From NCBI GenBank assembly GCA_964632485.1, contig CAZWDO010000001.1, positions 39,752 to 91,207 on the forward strand: 51,456 nt of DNA. The letters run 5' to 3'. Position 1 is the first letter of the stretch; each line of letters begins with the position of its first letter. The notes below the pieces were generated by a model. It was not told the DNA's origin. It was given only the letters and a program-made list of their open reading frames with translations, and did no database searches. Made by a program: the position numbers and the translations under genes. Source of the DNA: CAZWDO01 sp964632485 [NCBI: uncultured bacterium]. Lineage in GTDB: Bacteria > JAGOEH01. Shown here in pieces: positions 24,445-32,910 of this stretch.

Positions 24445-24938
24445 ATTTTAATTCTCCATCCATCTACGTTTTTAACCAGGGTAAATTGGGCAAAACCGTC
24501 AGCGCTGTAACGGGTTTCCCTATCATCATATACATTAAGCTGGTATTGATATTTAACCTGGACTTCATCATCCGCAACTTCACGACGAAAAACCTGAATC
24601 AATTTCAATTGAATTTCAAGGGCATGAAGAAACAAATTGCGATGAATTTCCTGCTCATGCGCCTTATCCCACCAGTTTTGTTGCAACTGGAAATATGTCT
24701 GATCCTCAAAGCGCAAAATAAATATAAAATCGTCACTCAAACAATCAAGATACTCTGTCAATTCTTTCCGTGAATACGCATTTTGAAGCTTTTGTATTAC
24801 TCCTTCGGGAGTCACTAATTCGTTATTTACCAAATAATCAGGGGGAAGCTCCTCCGGTTCAAATGGGTTCCAGGCTGAACCGCAATATAACAGCGAAAAT
24901 AAGAAGCAAACCCATATCCAGTTAAAATATTTTTTCAT
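24423..24938 (-). CDS. Putative lipoprotein, NTF2/SnoaL-like
   Basis: A 171-residue protein with signal and lipobox SLLYC (Cys19), then a Pro/Glu-rich linker. The rest looks like a one-domain NTF2-like fold: helix VIQKLQNAYSRKELTEYLDC, DDFIFILRFEDQ, a second helix pair and strands ending FTLVKNVDGWRIKIWQDLLY, the usual closing strands of SnoaL-like domains. First gene of the signalling operon. No ribosome site is present before the ATG; the promoter -10 is only 8 bases upstream. Confidence 0.75.
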   Translation of the reverse strand: MKKYFNWIWVCFLFSLLYCGSAWNPFEPEELPPDYLVNNELVTPEGVIQKLQNAYSRKELTEYLDCLSDDFIFILRFEDQTYFQLQQNWWDKAHEQEIHRNLFLHALEIQLKLIQVFRREVADDEVQVKYQYQLNVYDDRETRYSADGFAQFTLVKNVDGWRIKIWQDLLY

Positions 24939-24946
24939 ACCTGTAT

Positions 24947-24976
24947 ATAATATAGTGAAACTTCATGCAATGTCAA
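24947..24976 (-). promoter_or_regulatory. Promoter of the envelope-signalling operon
   Basis: On the minus strand TTGACA (24971-24976) and TATTAT (24947-24952) are 18 bases apart. Transcription would begin within about 0-4 bases of the ATG at 24938, predicting a leaderless or nearly leaderless mRNA. Confidence 0.7.
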
Positions 24977-25191
24977 TATAAAAAATGAATAATGTTTAAA
25001 TTTCATTTCTAATCTTTTCTGTATTATACCCTGTATTTTACATAGATAGGGTTTGAGCCGGTCATATTTTTTTTAGGCAAGGAAGTCAGATTACATATTT
25101 CAACATTTATAGCGCAAAGAGAGATGGAACAGCTATTCGTTATTCAAAAAGGCCGTATCAAGTTTGCCCGACAAAAAAACAGGATTGCGGT

Positions 25192-26877
25192 TCAATTTTT
25201 GATTTGAAGCGAAGCAGGAACCAACTGCCAATTGCGATTTGTTACAGGAGTAATGACGGGTTTATTCTTTAAATAGCGGCAGATGATTTGCGGCAAGAGG
25301 TCCGGATACTCTCTTACCAATGGTAATTGGCTGACTCCCAAAGCGGCCAGAAATCCGCCGCCCCCATTGTACCGGTAACTGTTCATAGCGACCGTCAAAC
25401 TTGTGTCAGCGGGTAAAAGTCGGCCATCGAGCGTCGAAAGATTTTTCACCCGTTGGCCCACGGCTTGAGTAACATCGAGGGTATAGCGCAGCCCTTCGAT
25501 GGTATCAAAATTATACCAACGCACTTCGGGATTGAAAAACGAATCGCGATCAATACTGGTAACTTCCTGCGCAACACGGTTAAAAAAACGGGCGTTGTAT
25601 TCGAGATATCGGCGAATCTGATCTCCCGTCATACGGGTTATTACCAGTGTATTCTCATAGGGATAAAGGTCCAGAATATGGAAAGTTCTAACGGCTCCCG
25701 CGCCAATTTTCTGCCAGGGGCTAAATGTAGCGGTAATCGAAATATCCGCGCGAGTGAAATCGAGTTGCGCTTGATGAATCAAATCAATCAGAGGATTGTC
25801 CCGCCATTGGGCGCCATAAGCGGAGAACTCAGCAGTGGCAGTGGTCAGCGAATCGTTTAAATATTGGATGAGCTTATCCTTGGCAGGCTGCATGGTCTGA
25901 AGTAATTGACTATCCGGGGGGAGCATGTTTGCCGGCAAGACCTGAACGCGCAGGGAATCGAGAGTAAAGCGCTGTTCGTTTTTAGCGCCGGAAAAAGTAC
26001 AGACCCCAAGATAGCGACCATACGCCCCGGCCTGAGCCAGCCTCGTTTTTCCAATCCGATTGATGGGGTCCATAGCAGGAAGATCCTCGTTTATAGTATC
26101 GGCAATCAGTTTATGTGAATGCGCGGTAAGAATCAGATCAAACTCAGGCGCTGATCGGGCCACATTTAAAACATCATTTGCCGGGGGAATTCCCTTTTCT
26201 TCACAGTAAGTTCTGTCCCATTCTTCATTGATGCTACTATGGAACAAACCAATCAAGATGTCGGGATTAACTGCTTTCCGGATATAAGGAACCCAGTAAC
26301 GGGCGGCTTCTGCCATATCGCCGAAAGTTATGCCGGGATAAAGTGAAGCATTCAGCCATAAGGGAATCCCCGGAGTCGTGAGTCCTAAAACCGCAATCAC
26401 AACTCCATCAAGGGTATCGCAGATATAGGGCGTAAAATAGCTGGTATCCCGCCGATCGCCAACCCAGGCATTCGCGCTTAAAAAGGGAAAAAGAGCCTGT
26501 TTTTGTATTTGCAGCAGATAATCCAGCCCCTGTTCGATATCATGATTACCGAGCGACAACGCCTGATACCCGATTACATTCATAGCCTGGACCATTGGAT
26601 TAACATTCAAGGTATCAATATAATGCGAAAAATAGGTCAACGGAGAACCCTGGAATGTATCGCCGCCGCTCAGCACCATCGTATGAGGATTTGCCTTGCG
26701 TAGCTGTTTAATCAACGTCGCGCAATTTAGCAGACTATAATCGCGAGTAGTTTGCCGGCGAAAATCCTCATTAAAAAGCTGGCCATGTTCATCATTAGTA
26801 AACAATATCTGAATTTCATAGGCAGAAATGGAAATAAACCCCATTAAAAAAAAGCAGATTACGATTATTTTTTTCAT
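25192..26877 (-). CDS. Exported 5'-nucleotidase / 2',3'-cyclic phosphodiesterase family protein
   Basis: A 561-residue protein from ATG 26875-26877, preceded by an excellent AAAGGAGG 6 bases upstream; a longer frame lacks such support. A signal peptide covers residues 1-19. The metallophosphoesterase domain has the dimetal motifs TNDEHGQL (Asp29, His31), GGDTFQGS, GNHD and LTAHSHK. The C-terminal 5'-nucleotidase domain, about 330-545, has the substrate motif YNGGGGF. Proteins of this kind strip phosphate from nucleotides outside the cytoplasm (UshA, YfkN-like). Stands alone, with a 150-base gap on either side. Confidence 0.9.
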   Translation of the reverse strand: MKKIIVICFFLMGFISISAYEIQILFTNDEHGQLFNEDFRRQTTRDYSLLNCATLIKQLRKANPHTMVLSGGDTFQGSPLTYFSHYIDTLNVNPMVQAMNVIGYQALSLGNHDIEQGLDYLLQIQKQALFPFLSANAWVGDRRDTSYFTPYICDTLDGVVIAVLGLTTPGIPLWLNASLYPGITFGDMAEAARYWVPYIRKAVNPDILIGLFHSSINEEWDRTYCEEKGIPPANDVLNVARSAPEFDLILTAHSHKLIADTINEDLPAMDPINRIGKTRLAQAGAYGRYLGVCTFSGAKNEQRFTLDSLRVQVLPANMLPPDSQLLQTMQPAKDKLIQYLNDSLTTATAEFSAYGAQWRDNPLIDLIHQAQLDFTRADISITATFSPWQKIGAGAVRTFHILDLYPYENTLVITRMTGDQIRRYLEYNARFFNRVAQEVTSIDRDSFFNPEVRWYNFDTIEGLRYTLDVTQAVGQRVKNLSTLDGRLLPADTSLTVAMNSYRYNGGGGFLAALGVSQLPLVREYPDLLPQIICRYLKNKPVITPVTNRNWQLVPASLQIKN

Positions 26878-27069
26878 TGTTCCTCCTTTAGTCAAAAATG
26901 ATTCTTTAAGTATCATCTCGTCAAAGAGATTTCAGAATTTTCCTTACACAAGCCGAATCAAATTCTGAATGATAAAATTTGAAGATATCAGATCAGGATC
27001 GAAGACCGGAACAACACAAGACATCTCACTTTCCTAAGCTGACGGTTCCCGCCGCATGGTCCCGGTCAG

Positions 27070-27804
27070 TTATTTTTTTTCTTCGGCTATTTTTTTTAGA
27101 TGTCGAATCTCATGTTCCTTTAGATAGCGCCATTGGCCGATCTTCAGATTACCCAAAGAGAGTCCGGCGAATTTAGTCCGGTTCAAGCGCACCACCGTCG
27201 CTCCAATATGCTGAAACATACGCTTAATTTGACGTTTTCGACCTTCATGGATCACGATTTTAAATTTATGAATGCGTCCGAATCGGTCATTCCAGAAAAT
27301 ACCAGCCGGAGAAGTTTTACCATCACTCAGTTCAACCCCCTGGCGCAAACGTTCCACCATACTTTCAGAGATATCCCCCAAAACGACCGCTTTGTATTCC
27401 TTTTCCACATGTTGGGAAGGATGCAGCAATTGATGGGTTAAATCGCCATCATTGGTAATCAAGAGCAAACCGGAGGTATCTTTATCGAGGCGGCCAATGG
27501 GATAAAGGCGTTCTTTACCTTTGGGAAGCAAAGAAATGACGGTTTTAGTGCGGTTCTGGTCGCTTTTTGTAGAAGAAAGGCATTCCTTAGGTTTATTTAT
27601 CATGATATAAACCAGATTGGATTGAGGTTTTAACACTCGCCGTTTACAGGTAATCCGGTCATTTTCGGGGTCAATCAGCAAACCGAGTTTTGTCACAGGA
27701 TGTCCATTGACGCAAACCAGCCCGTCCTGTATATACCGATCCGCTTCACGGCGGGAGCACAGCCCGCAATCGGCGATAAATTTATTCAATCTTCTGAGCA
27801 TCAT
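27070..27804 (-). CDS. rRNA pseudouridine synthase, RluB/RsuA family
   Basis: A 244-residue enzyme with an N-terminal S4 RNA-binding domain (RLNKFIADCGLCSRREADRY) and the catalytic domain with PIGRLDKDTSGLLLITNDG, whose Asp is the conserved nucleophile. It would modify 23S or 16S rRNA. Two adjacent ATGs follow AAGGAGG; the second (27801) has better spacing. The gene overlaps scpB by 23 bases. scpA-scpB-rluB is a widely conserved gene order, and this supports RluB over RsuA. Confidence 0.92.
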   Translation of the reverse strand: MMLRRLNKFIADCGLCSRREADRYIQDGLVCVNGHPVTKLGLLIDPENDRITCKRRVLKPQSNLVYIMINKPKECLSSTKSDQNRTKTVISLLPKGKERLYPIGRLDKDTSGLLLITNDGDLTHQLLHPSQHVEKEYKAVVLGDISESMVERLRQGVELSDGKTSPAGIFWNDRFGRIHKFKIVIHEGRKRQIKRMFQHIGATVVRLNRTKFAGLSLGNLKIGQWRYLKEHEIRHLKKIAEEKK

Positions 27805-28378
27805 TTCCCTCCTTGGGTATTAGCAACATTTTTTCCTCCAGGCTTTTATTGACAACTGCCATAATTTTTTCATAGTTAGGCAGGGATTCCACCCGATCTA
27901 TTCCCAAATGTTTCAGGAAAGTCTCAGTCGTTCCATAAAGCAGAGGATTCCCAACCGTTTTTTTATGGCCGGTAACGGTAATTAATTCTTTTTCCAGCAG
28001 ACTGGTAATACAGCCGGAAGAATTAACGCCTCTGATTTTATCGATTTCGATTCGGGTAACAGGTTGTTTGATGGCCACAATCGCTAAGCATTCCAGACTG
28101 GAAGAGCTTAAGCGTGTGGTAGTGCGTGATTTATACAATTGCTTGATAAAGGAGCTGAATTCAGGACGCGTTGTCAGGCAATATCCACCGGCGATTTTTT
28201 CAATTCTAAACGCCCGTTCGGTCTGATCATAATCCGAGTTGAGCAGTTCGACGATTTCCTGAATATTCTGGGTATTGAGTCCATTACCCAGTATCTCAAT
28301 GAGCAAGGCAGCTTCCAGAGGGGCGTCACTGGCGAAAATCATAGCTTCCACAATCGCTTTGAACGATTCTTTCGTCAT
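27782..28378 (-). CDS. scpB: Segregation and condensation protein B
   Basis: A 198-residue protein with two winged-helix domains: KAIVEAMIFASDAPLEAALL, then SSSLECLAIVAIKQPVTRIEIDKIRGVNSSG, the ScpB signature. It is the kleisin-interacting partner in the Smc-ScpAB condensin that helps segregate the chromosome. ATG overlaps the scpA stop as ATGA. Length is normal. Confidence 0.95.
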   Translation of the reverse strand: MTKESFKAIVEAMIFASDAPLEAALLIEILGNGLNTQNIQEIVELLNSDYDQTERAFRIEKIAGGYCLTTRPEFSSFIKQLYKSRTTTRLSSSSLECLAIVAIKQPVTRIEIDKIRGVNSSGCITSLLEKELITVTGHKKTVGNPLLYGTTETFLKHLGIDRVESLPNYEKIMAVVNKSLEEKMLLIPKEGNDAQKIE

Positions 28379-29082
28379 GAAGCAACCTTTTCAACCCAGA
28401 TTTCATCAAAATTTTGATTTTGGATCAAATGCAACCGCTGTTGCCGGGCCATTTCTAAAATCGCCACAAATCCCAGCACCAGGTCCCGGGCATCTCCTGG
28501 GCGATATAAATAAGAAAAGCGCACGTGGTTATTTTTCTGCAAACAGGTCCAAACTTCCTCGATTTTAAACTCTACGGATCGTTGTTCCAATTCAATCTCA
28601 TAATCTGGCTGAGTCTGCATGCGGTTTGCCATCTGCTGGAAAGCGCGCATAAACTGATTGATATCAAGACTGACGAATTTCTCTTTCAGCAGCGTTTCCA
28701 GTTCAGGATAAAAAGTGCGGTAAAAAACTTCCCCCCGCCGACGGGCTATTTGATGCATTTCCTCGGCTAATTCCTTAAAATGCTGGTATTCGAGCAGTTG
28801 CAAAACTAATTCGCTGCGAGGATCTTCAATATTCGCCCGCTCGTCATCCTGAATTCGCGGCAGCAACATCTGCGTTTTAATACGAATCAGGGTCGCAGCC
28901 ATCACAAAAAATTCACCGGCCAAAGAGATTCGGTCTTTTTTCATTTCATCGAGATAGTTTAGATATTGTTCAGTGATTTTAGCGATAGGAATATCGTAAA
29001 TATCGACTTCTTCCCGTTTAATTAAATAAAGCAGCAGGTCCATTGGACCTTCAAACTGGTCAAGCTTGACTTCTAAAAGCAT
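28375..29082 (-). CDS. scpA: Segregation and condensation protein A (kleisin)
   Basis: A 235-residue kleisin. The N-terminus VKLDQFEGPMDLLLYLIKREEVDIYDIPIAKI is the Smc-neck binding region, residue YLNYLDEM follows, and the C-terminal winged helix ends near FVAILEMARQQRL. I chose ATG at 29080-29082, with GGAG 5 bases upstream, over a GTG two codons earlier that overlaps that site. It starts the scpA-scpB-rluB operon. Confidence 0.94.
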   Translation of the reverse strand: MLLEVKLDQFEGPMDLLLYLIKREEVDIYDIPIAKITEQYLNYLDEMKKDRISLAGEFFVMAATLIRIKTQMLLPRIQDDERANIEDPRSELVLQLLEYQHFKELAEEMHQIARRRGEVFYRTFYPELETLLKEKFVSLDINQFMRAFQQMANRMQTQPDYEIELEQRSVEFKIEEVWTCLQKNNHVRFSYLYRPGDARDLVLGFVAILEMARQQRLHLIQNQNFDEIWVEKVAS

Positions 29083-29108
29083 ATACACTCCGGTTGGGGT
29101 TTGGCTAT

Positions 29109-29137
29109 ATAATAAAATTATTATTAGAGTTTGTCAA
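29109..29137 (-). promoter_or_regulatory. Promoter of scpA-scpB-rluB
   Basis: On the minus strand TTGACA (29132-29137) and TATTAT (29109-29114) are exactly 17 bases apart, with a leader of about 20 bases and GGAG before the ATG. Confidence 0.8.
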
Positions 29138-29189
29138 TAGCTTTTCTATCGATAAATTTTAAAAAAGCATGAAAAAAAATACTTTGAGC

Positions 29190-29218
29190 TTGACAATTGC
29201 GGGCTAAAATTGTATTTT
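29190..29218 (+). promoter_or_regulatory. Promoter of the hydrogenase operon
   Basis: TTGACA (29190-29195) and TATTTT (29213-29218) are 17 bases apart. A 6+6 inverted repeat, ACAATT-N9-AATTGT at 29193-29213, overlaps the spacer and could be an operator. It does not fit the Rex consensus. The operon follows at 29252. Confidence 0.75.
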
Positions 29219-29251
29219 AGGGCAACATTAACTGTTTTTCAAGGGAAAGAT

Positions 29252-29491
29252 ATGCACACGATTACCGTATGTGTCGGCAGTTCCTGCCATCTTAAAGGAG
29301 CGCATGAATTTATCAGTTTTCTAAAAACTGCGATCGATGAGAATAACCTCTACAATGATCTGGAGCTAAAAGGAAGTTTTTGCATGGGTCATTGCACGGA
29401 AGGTGTGAATATCAAAATCGATGATGAATTGATTTCATTAAAAAGTCTGGATGATTTAAAAGAATTATTTGCCCGACGATTTTTAGATTAG
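29252..29491 (+). CDS. Thioredoxin-like [2Fe-2S] ferredoxin
   Basis: A 79-residue protein from the ATG at 29252, with AAGGGA upstream. It has the NuoE-type [2Fe-2S] pattern: Cys7-x4-Cys12 (VCVGSSCHLKG) and Cys44-x3-Cys48 (GSFCMGHC). It closely mirrors the extra C-terminal domain of HydA in the same operon. In Thermotoga maritima a similar small ferredoxin gene lies at the same place in the hydrogenase operon. It probably carries electrons to or from the hydrogenases. Confidence 0.88.
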   Translation: MHTITVCVGSSCHLKGAHEFISFLKTAIDENNLYNDLELKGSFCMGHCTEGVNIKIDDELISLKSLDDLKELFARRFLD

Positions 29492-29502
29492 CGAGGAAAA
29501 CC

Positions 29503-31236
29503 ATGGAAATCATTCACACAAAAACATCGCAATGCGTGGATTGTTATAAATGTGTCCGACGGTGCGTGGTCAAATCGATCCAGATCAAGGGCGGCCATGC
29601 CCAGGTCGTGCCGGAACGGTGCATTCTTGACGGTCGCTGCGTACAAGTATGCCCCCAAAGCGCTAAGGAAGTCCATTCTTCGCTCGAACCGGTCAAAAAA
29701 CTTCTGAAGGGAGCGGTTCCGGTTGTCGCCAGTCTGGCGCCCTCATTTATTGCCGCTTTTCCCGACGTCCATCCCGCGCAGATTTACGCGGCCTTGTTGA
29801 AACTGGGTTTCTACGCCGTCGAGGAAACTTCAGTCGCCGCTTATTACGTTGCCAAGGAATATACAAACGTACTGGAAGAAAAAGCCTTTGTAATCAGTAC
29901 CGATTGTCCGTCGCTGGTGAATCTGGTCGAAAAATATTACCCACAATACCAACAATACCTGGCGCCGGTAGTATCGCCCATGATCGCCCATGCGCGCATG
30001 TTGTCCCAAGCCTACCGACAAATCAACTCCCTGGATATCCGGATTGTATTTATTGGTCCTTGCATTGCAAAAATCGATGAAACATACAATAGCGATATTG
30101 AAAAGGAAGCGTTGAGTGAAACGATTTCGTTTATCGACCTCCAACATTGGTTCCTTGATGCCGGAATCGAACCCGCCGAACTGCCTCTGCCGGATTTTAA
30201 AAACCAGAAAAGCCGCTATATTGATTCTCGGCTTTACCCGATTGAAGGAGGTTTTCTAAAAAGCGCCGGCTTGAGTCGGGACCTGAATCCGGGATTAAAA
30301 ACCATTACGGGATTTGAAAACTGCGAGCATTTTTTTAAAGAAATGCCTGCGGATACCGGAGGCTTACGGATCGTTGAAATGATGATATGCAGCGAAGGCT
30401 GCATCAATGGCCCTTTGCTGGATTCCCCATTACCCCTGATCAGCAGACGGGAGCGAATTTTCCAGTATGCTACAAGCGACGACATTTTACCCCAGCTATT
30501 TAACTACGACCAGGTGGAGTTTAATTTACGGCGCACATTTCTGGATCGACATTTCCCCGTGGCTGAACCTACAGCCGATGATTTGAAAATTCTCATGCTC
30601 CGAATTGGAAAATACAGCCGCAAAGACGAATTGGATTGCGGCGCTTGCGGATATTACACCTGCAGGGAAAAGGCCCGCGCGGTATTCCAGGGAATGGCCG
30701 AGTTGGAGATGTGCCTGCCCTATATGCGCAAAAAAGCCGAATCCCGGGCTAACAAAATTATTGAACAGGACCCCAACGGTGTTGTCCTCATGGATAACCA
30801 TTATCGCATTATTCAATACAACCCGGCATTCCGACGGATTTTCTCCATCAATGACACTCAGCCGATTATCAATCAAACTATCGAAGATATTCTGGGAAAC
30901 AATTGTTTTAATAATATTGAAAAAAGCACGGAACCCACTGGATTTGTCTATAATCATGCGCCATTAAGCAAAACACTGGAAATTATTGCATTCCAATTAG
31001 AAGCCGAGGATATGCTCGTTGGAATTTTTGTGGATATAACCTCCCGCATACGCAACAACCAGCATTTAATGAAAATCAAACATGAAACCATTGAAAAAAC
31101 CCAGGAGGTTATCCACAAACAGATGCGCGTTGCCCAGGAAATTGCCAGTTTGATGGGTGAAACAACCGCAGAGACTAAAGTTTCATTACTCAAACTAATA
31201 ACAATTTTGAAAGAGGAAAGCGACCTTGGAGAATAA
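29503..31236 (+). CDS. HydS-like sensory [FeFe]-hydrogenase with ferredoxin and PAS domains
   Basis: A 577-residue protein. Residues 8-52 form a 2[4Fe-4S] ferredoxin: C11, C14, C17, C21; then C40, C46, C50, where Asp43 takes the place of the second cysteine of motif two. Residues about 70-345 are an [FeFe]-hydrogenase large domain with H-cluster ligands Cys135 (STDCPSL), Cys187 (IGPCIAK), Cys296 and Cys300 (MICSEGCINGP). Residues 379-404 hold another Fe-S motif (CGACGYYTC, C404). A PAS domain spans about 415-515 and a coiled helix ends the protein. The domains fit the group C sensory hydrogenases, thought to sense H2 rather than turn it over. PP2C gene overlaps it by 11 bases. Confidence 0.85.
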   Translation: MEIIHTKTSQCVDCYKCVRRCVVKSIQIKGGHAQVVPERCILDGRCVQVCPQSAKEVHSSLEPVKKLLKGAVPVVASLAPSFIAAFPDVHPAQIYAALLKLGFYAVEETSVAAYYVAKEYTNVLEEKAFVISTDCPSLVNLVEKYYPQYQQYLAPVVSPMIAHARMLSQAYRQINSLDIRIVFIGPCIAKIDETYNSDIEKEALSETISFIDLQHWFLDAGIEPAELPLPDFKNQKSRYIDSRLYPIEGGFLKSAGLSRDLNPGLKTITGFENCEHFFKEMPADTGGLRIVEMMICSEGCINGPLLDSPLPLISRRERIFQYATSDDILPQLFNYDQVEFNLRRTFLDRHFPVAEPTADDLKILMLRIGKYSRKDELDCGACGYYTCREKARAVFQGMAELEMCLPYMRKKAESRANKIIEQDPNGVVLMDNHYRIIQYNPAFRRIFSINDTQPIINQTIEDILGNNCFNNIEKSTEPTGFVYNHAPLSKTLEIIAFQLEAEDMLVGIFVDITSRIRNNQHLMKIKHETIEKTQEVIHKQMRVAQEIASLMGETTAETKVSLLKLITILKEESDLGE

Positions 31237-32389
31237 ACCGACACTATTTTTCGAATTCGGTATTTCCCAATTATTGAAGCATAGTGAAGAACTTTGCGGC
31301 GACTCTATTGTTACGATTTCCGACAATGATTCAGCGACCGTAATACTCTCAGACGGACTCGGCAGTGGGGTTAAAGCCAACATACTGGCCACACTGACTT
31401 CCCGCATTATTTCAGTCATGGTGCAAAATGGGTGTTCGCTCAATGAAGTTGTCAGTACACTGACCGAGACACTCCCGATGTGTTCAGTAAGAAAACTGGC
31501 TTACAGCACATTTTCAGTGGGACAACTCTACCGCAGCGGGAAAGCGCATCTGGTGGAATATGACAATCCCCCTGCAATTTTTTTGCATGAAAACCGCGTG
31601 ATAAAAGTTGATTATACTCTCAGGGAAATTGAAGGAAAAAAAATCAAGGAAGCGGAAATCCCGATAGAAAAAGGTGATTGGTTGATTTTTATCAGTGATG
31701 GCGAAGTTCATGCCGGGATCGGCGGAGTATGGAATTTAGGGTGGTCCTGGGATCGCATTGCCCGTTTTGTGGAAACCCGGATTAATGAGAAGATGAGCGC
31801 TCAGGAGATGGCAACCGAGATGACAAGTGTTGCCAACAAGCTCTACGGGCAGAAACCGGGCGATGATACCTCCGTTGCAGTTGTTAAGATTCGTTACAAA
31901 AACTACACAACGGTGATGATCGGAGCGCCCAAGACAGTTGATGACGATCGAAAAGTCGTGCAGAAACTGCTGGAAGCCCCTGGACGGAAAATTGTCTGTG
32001 GAGGGACAACCGGAAATATCGTCAGCCGCGAAATGAACCGCGAAATCCGGGTTGATTTACGGACTCTGACCGATAAAATTCCCCCCATTGGCTACTTGGA
32101 AGGAATTGAATTATGCACAGAAGGAATTTTTACTATCAGTTATGTTCTTAAAATGATGAAGGAGGGTATTTCGTCAAAGGATTTAGGCTATAAACTGGAT
32201 GGCGCCAGCATGTTGTTGAAAGAATTGCTCAGCGCGGATGAAATTCGATTTCTGATCGGACAATCAATGAATCCGGCTCATCAAAATCCCAACATGCCAC
32301 CTGAATTTGAACTGAAAACCCAAATTACCGAGGAGATTGGAAATCGTCTCTGTCAATTGGGTAAACGCGTACATTTCGAATACTATTAA
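31226..32389 (+). CDS. SpoIIE-type PP2C protein phosphatase linked to HydS
   Basis: A 387-residue protein. Residues 20-225 are a PP2C/SpoIIE domain: VILSDGLGSG (Asp43), FSVGQL, NPPAIFL, IFISDGEVHAGIGG (Asp158) and GDDTSVAVV (Asp213/214). The remaining 160 residues form a second domain found in related phosphatases near hydrogenase operons (IVCGGTTGNIVSREM, GYLEGIELCTEGI). It starts inside the end of the HydS gene, so translation is coupled. It probably passes a redox or H2 signal to a Ser/Thr phosphoprotein. Neither the kinase nor the target is in the window. Confidence 0.88.
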   Translation: MENKPTLFFEFGISQLLKHSEELCGDSIVTISDNDSATVILSDGLGSGVKANILATLTSRIISVMVQNGCSLNEVVSTLTETLPMCSVRKLAYSTFSVGQLYRSGKAHLVEYDNPPAIFLHENRVIKVDYTLREIEGKKIKEAEIPIEKGDWLIFISDGEVHAGIGGVWNLGWSWDRIARFVETRINEKMSAQEMATEMTSVANKLYGQKPGDDTSVAVVKIRYKNYTTVMIGAPKTVDDDRKVVQKLLEAPGRKIVCGGTTGNIVSREMNREIRVDLRTLTDKIPPIGYLEGIELCTEGIFTISYVLKMMKEGISSKDLGYKLDGASMLLKELLSADEIRFLIGQSMNPAHQNPNMPPEFELKTQITEEIGNRLCQLGKRVHFEYY

Positions 32390-32402
32390 TGGAGGAGCGT
32401 TC

Positions 32403-32909
32403 ATGTATAAAGAAGAAATGAAGGATCAACCTTTGCGTCGATTCCAACGAGTGAATGAGATTATCGAAGAATACGGTAAACAGCGTTCGGCCTTAGTGCC
32501 GATTCTGCAGGCCGTTCAAGCTGAATTCCGCTATTTGCCGGAAGAAATGCTGTCCTTTATCGCCACAGCTCTGAGTCTTTCCCCGGCCACGGTCTATGGC
32601 GTGGCGACCTTTTACGCTCAATTTTCCACCGAACCCAAGGGGAAGCACATCATCCAGGTATGCGATGGCACGGCATGCCATGTCCGGGGTTCAATGGATG
32701 TGATAAAAGTTGTCCAGGAAAAATTGAACCTTACCCATGAAAAACGAACGACTGACGATCTGGCTTTTACGCTGGAAACCGTTGCCTGCATCGGCGCCTG
32801 CGCATTAGCGCCCGCCATGATGATCAACGGTAAAATCTACGGTCAATTAACCGTTGAATCAGTTAAAGAAATTATCGATGACCTGTTGCAAGAGGAAAGG
32901 AGCAATTAA
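32403..32909 (+). CDS. hydC: Electron-bifurcating hydrogenase subunit HydC (NuoE-like)
   Basis: A 168-residue NuoE homologue. ATG at 32403 is preceded by GGAGGAG. A helical N-domain (YLPEEMLSFIATALSLSPATVYGVATFY, shown only by its family pattern) leads to a thioredoxin-like domain binding one [2Fe-2S] cluster with Cys87, Cys92, Cys129 and Cys133 (VCDGTACHVRG, CIGACALAP). In HydABC complexes it carries electrons between the HydB core and HydA. It ends 1 base before hydB. Confidence 0.94.
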   Translation: MYKEEMKDQPLRRFQRVNEIIEEYGKQRSALVPILQAVQAEFRYLPEEMLSFIATALSLSPATVYGVATFYAQFSTEPKGKHIIQVCDGTACHVRGSMDVIKVVQEKLNLTHEKRTTDDLAFTLETVACIGACALAPAMMINGKIYGQLTVESVKEIIDDLLQEERSN

Positions 32910-32910
32910 G

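Noticed and set aside
29193-29213. Rex operator in the hydrogenase promoter
   Set aside because: Rex sites read TTGTGA-N6-TCACAA or close to it. The palindrome here has AATT arms in the other order, so I list it only as an unassigned operator.
29503-31236. HydS-like protein as a second catalytic hydrogenase
   Set aside because: The proton-relay cysteine is replaced and L3 differs strongly, and a PAS domain is attached. A sensory role fits better.
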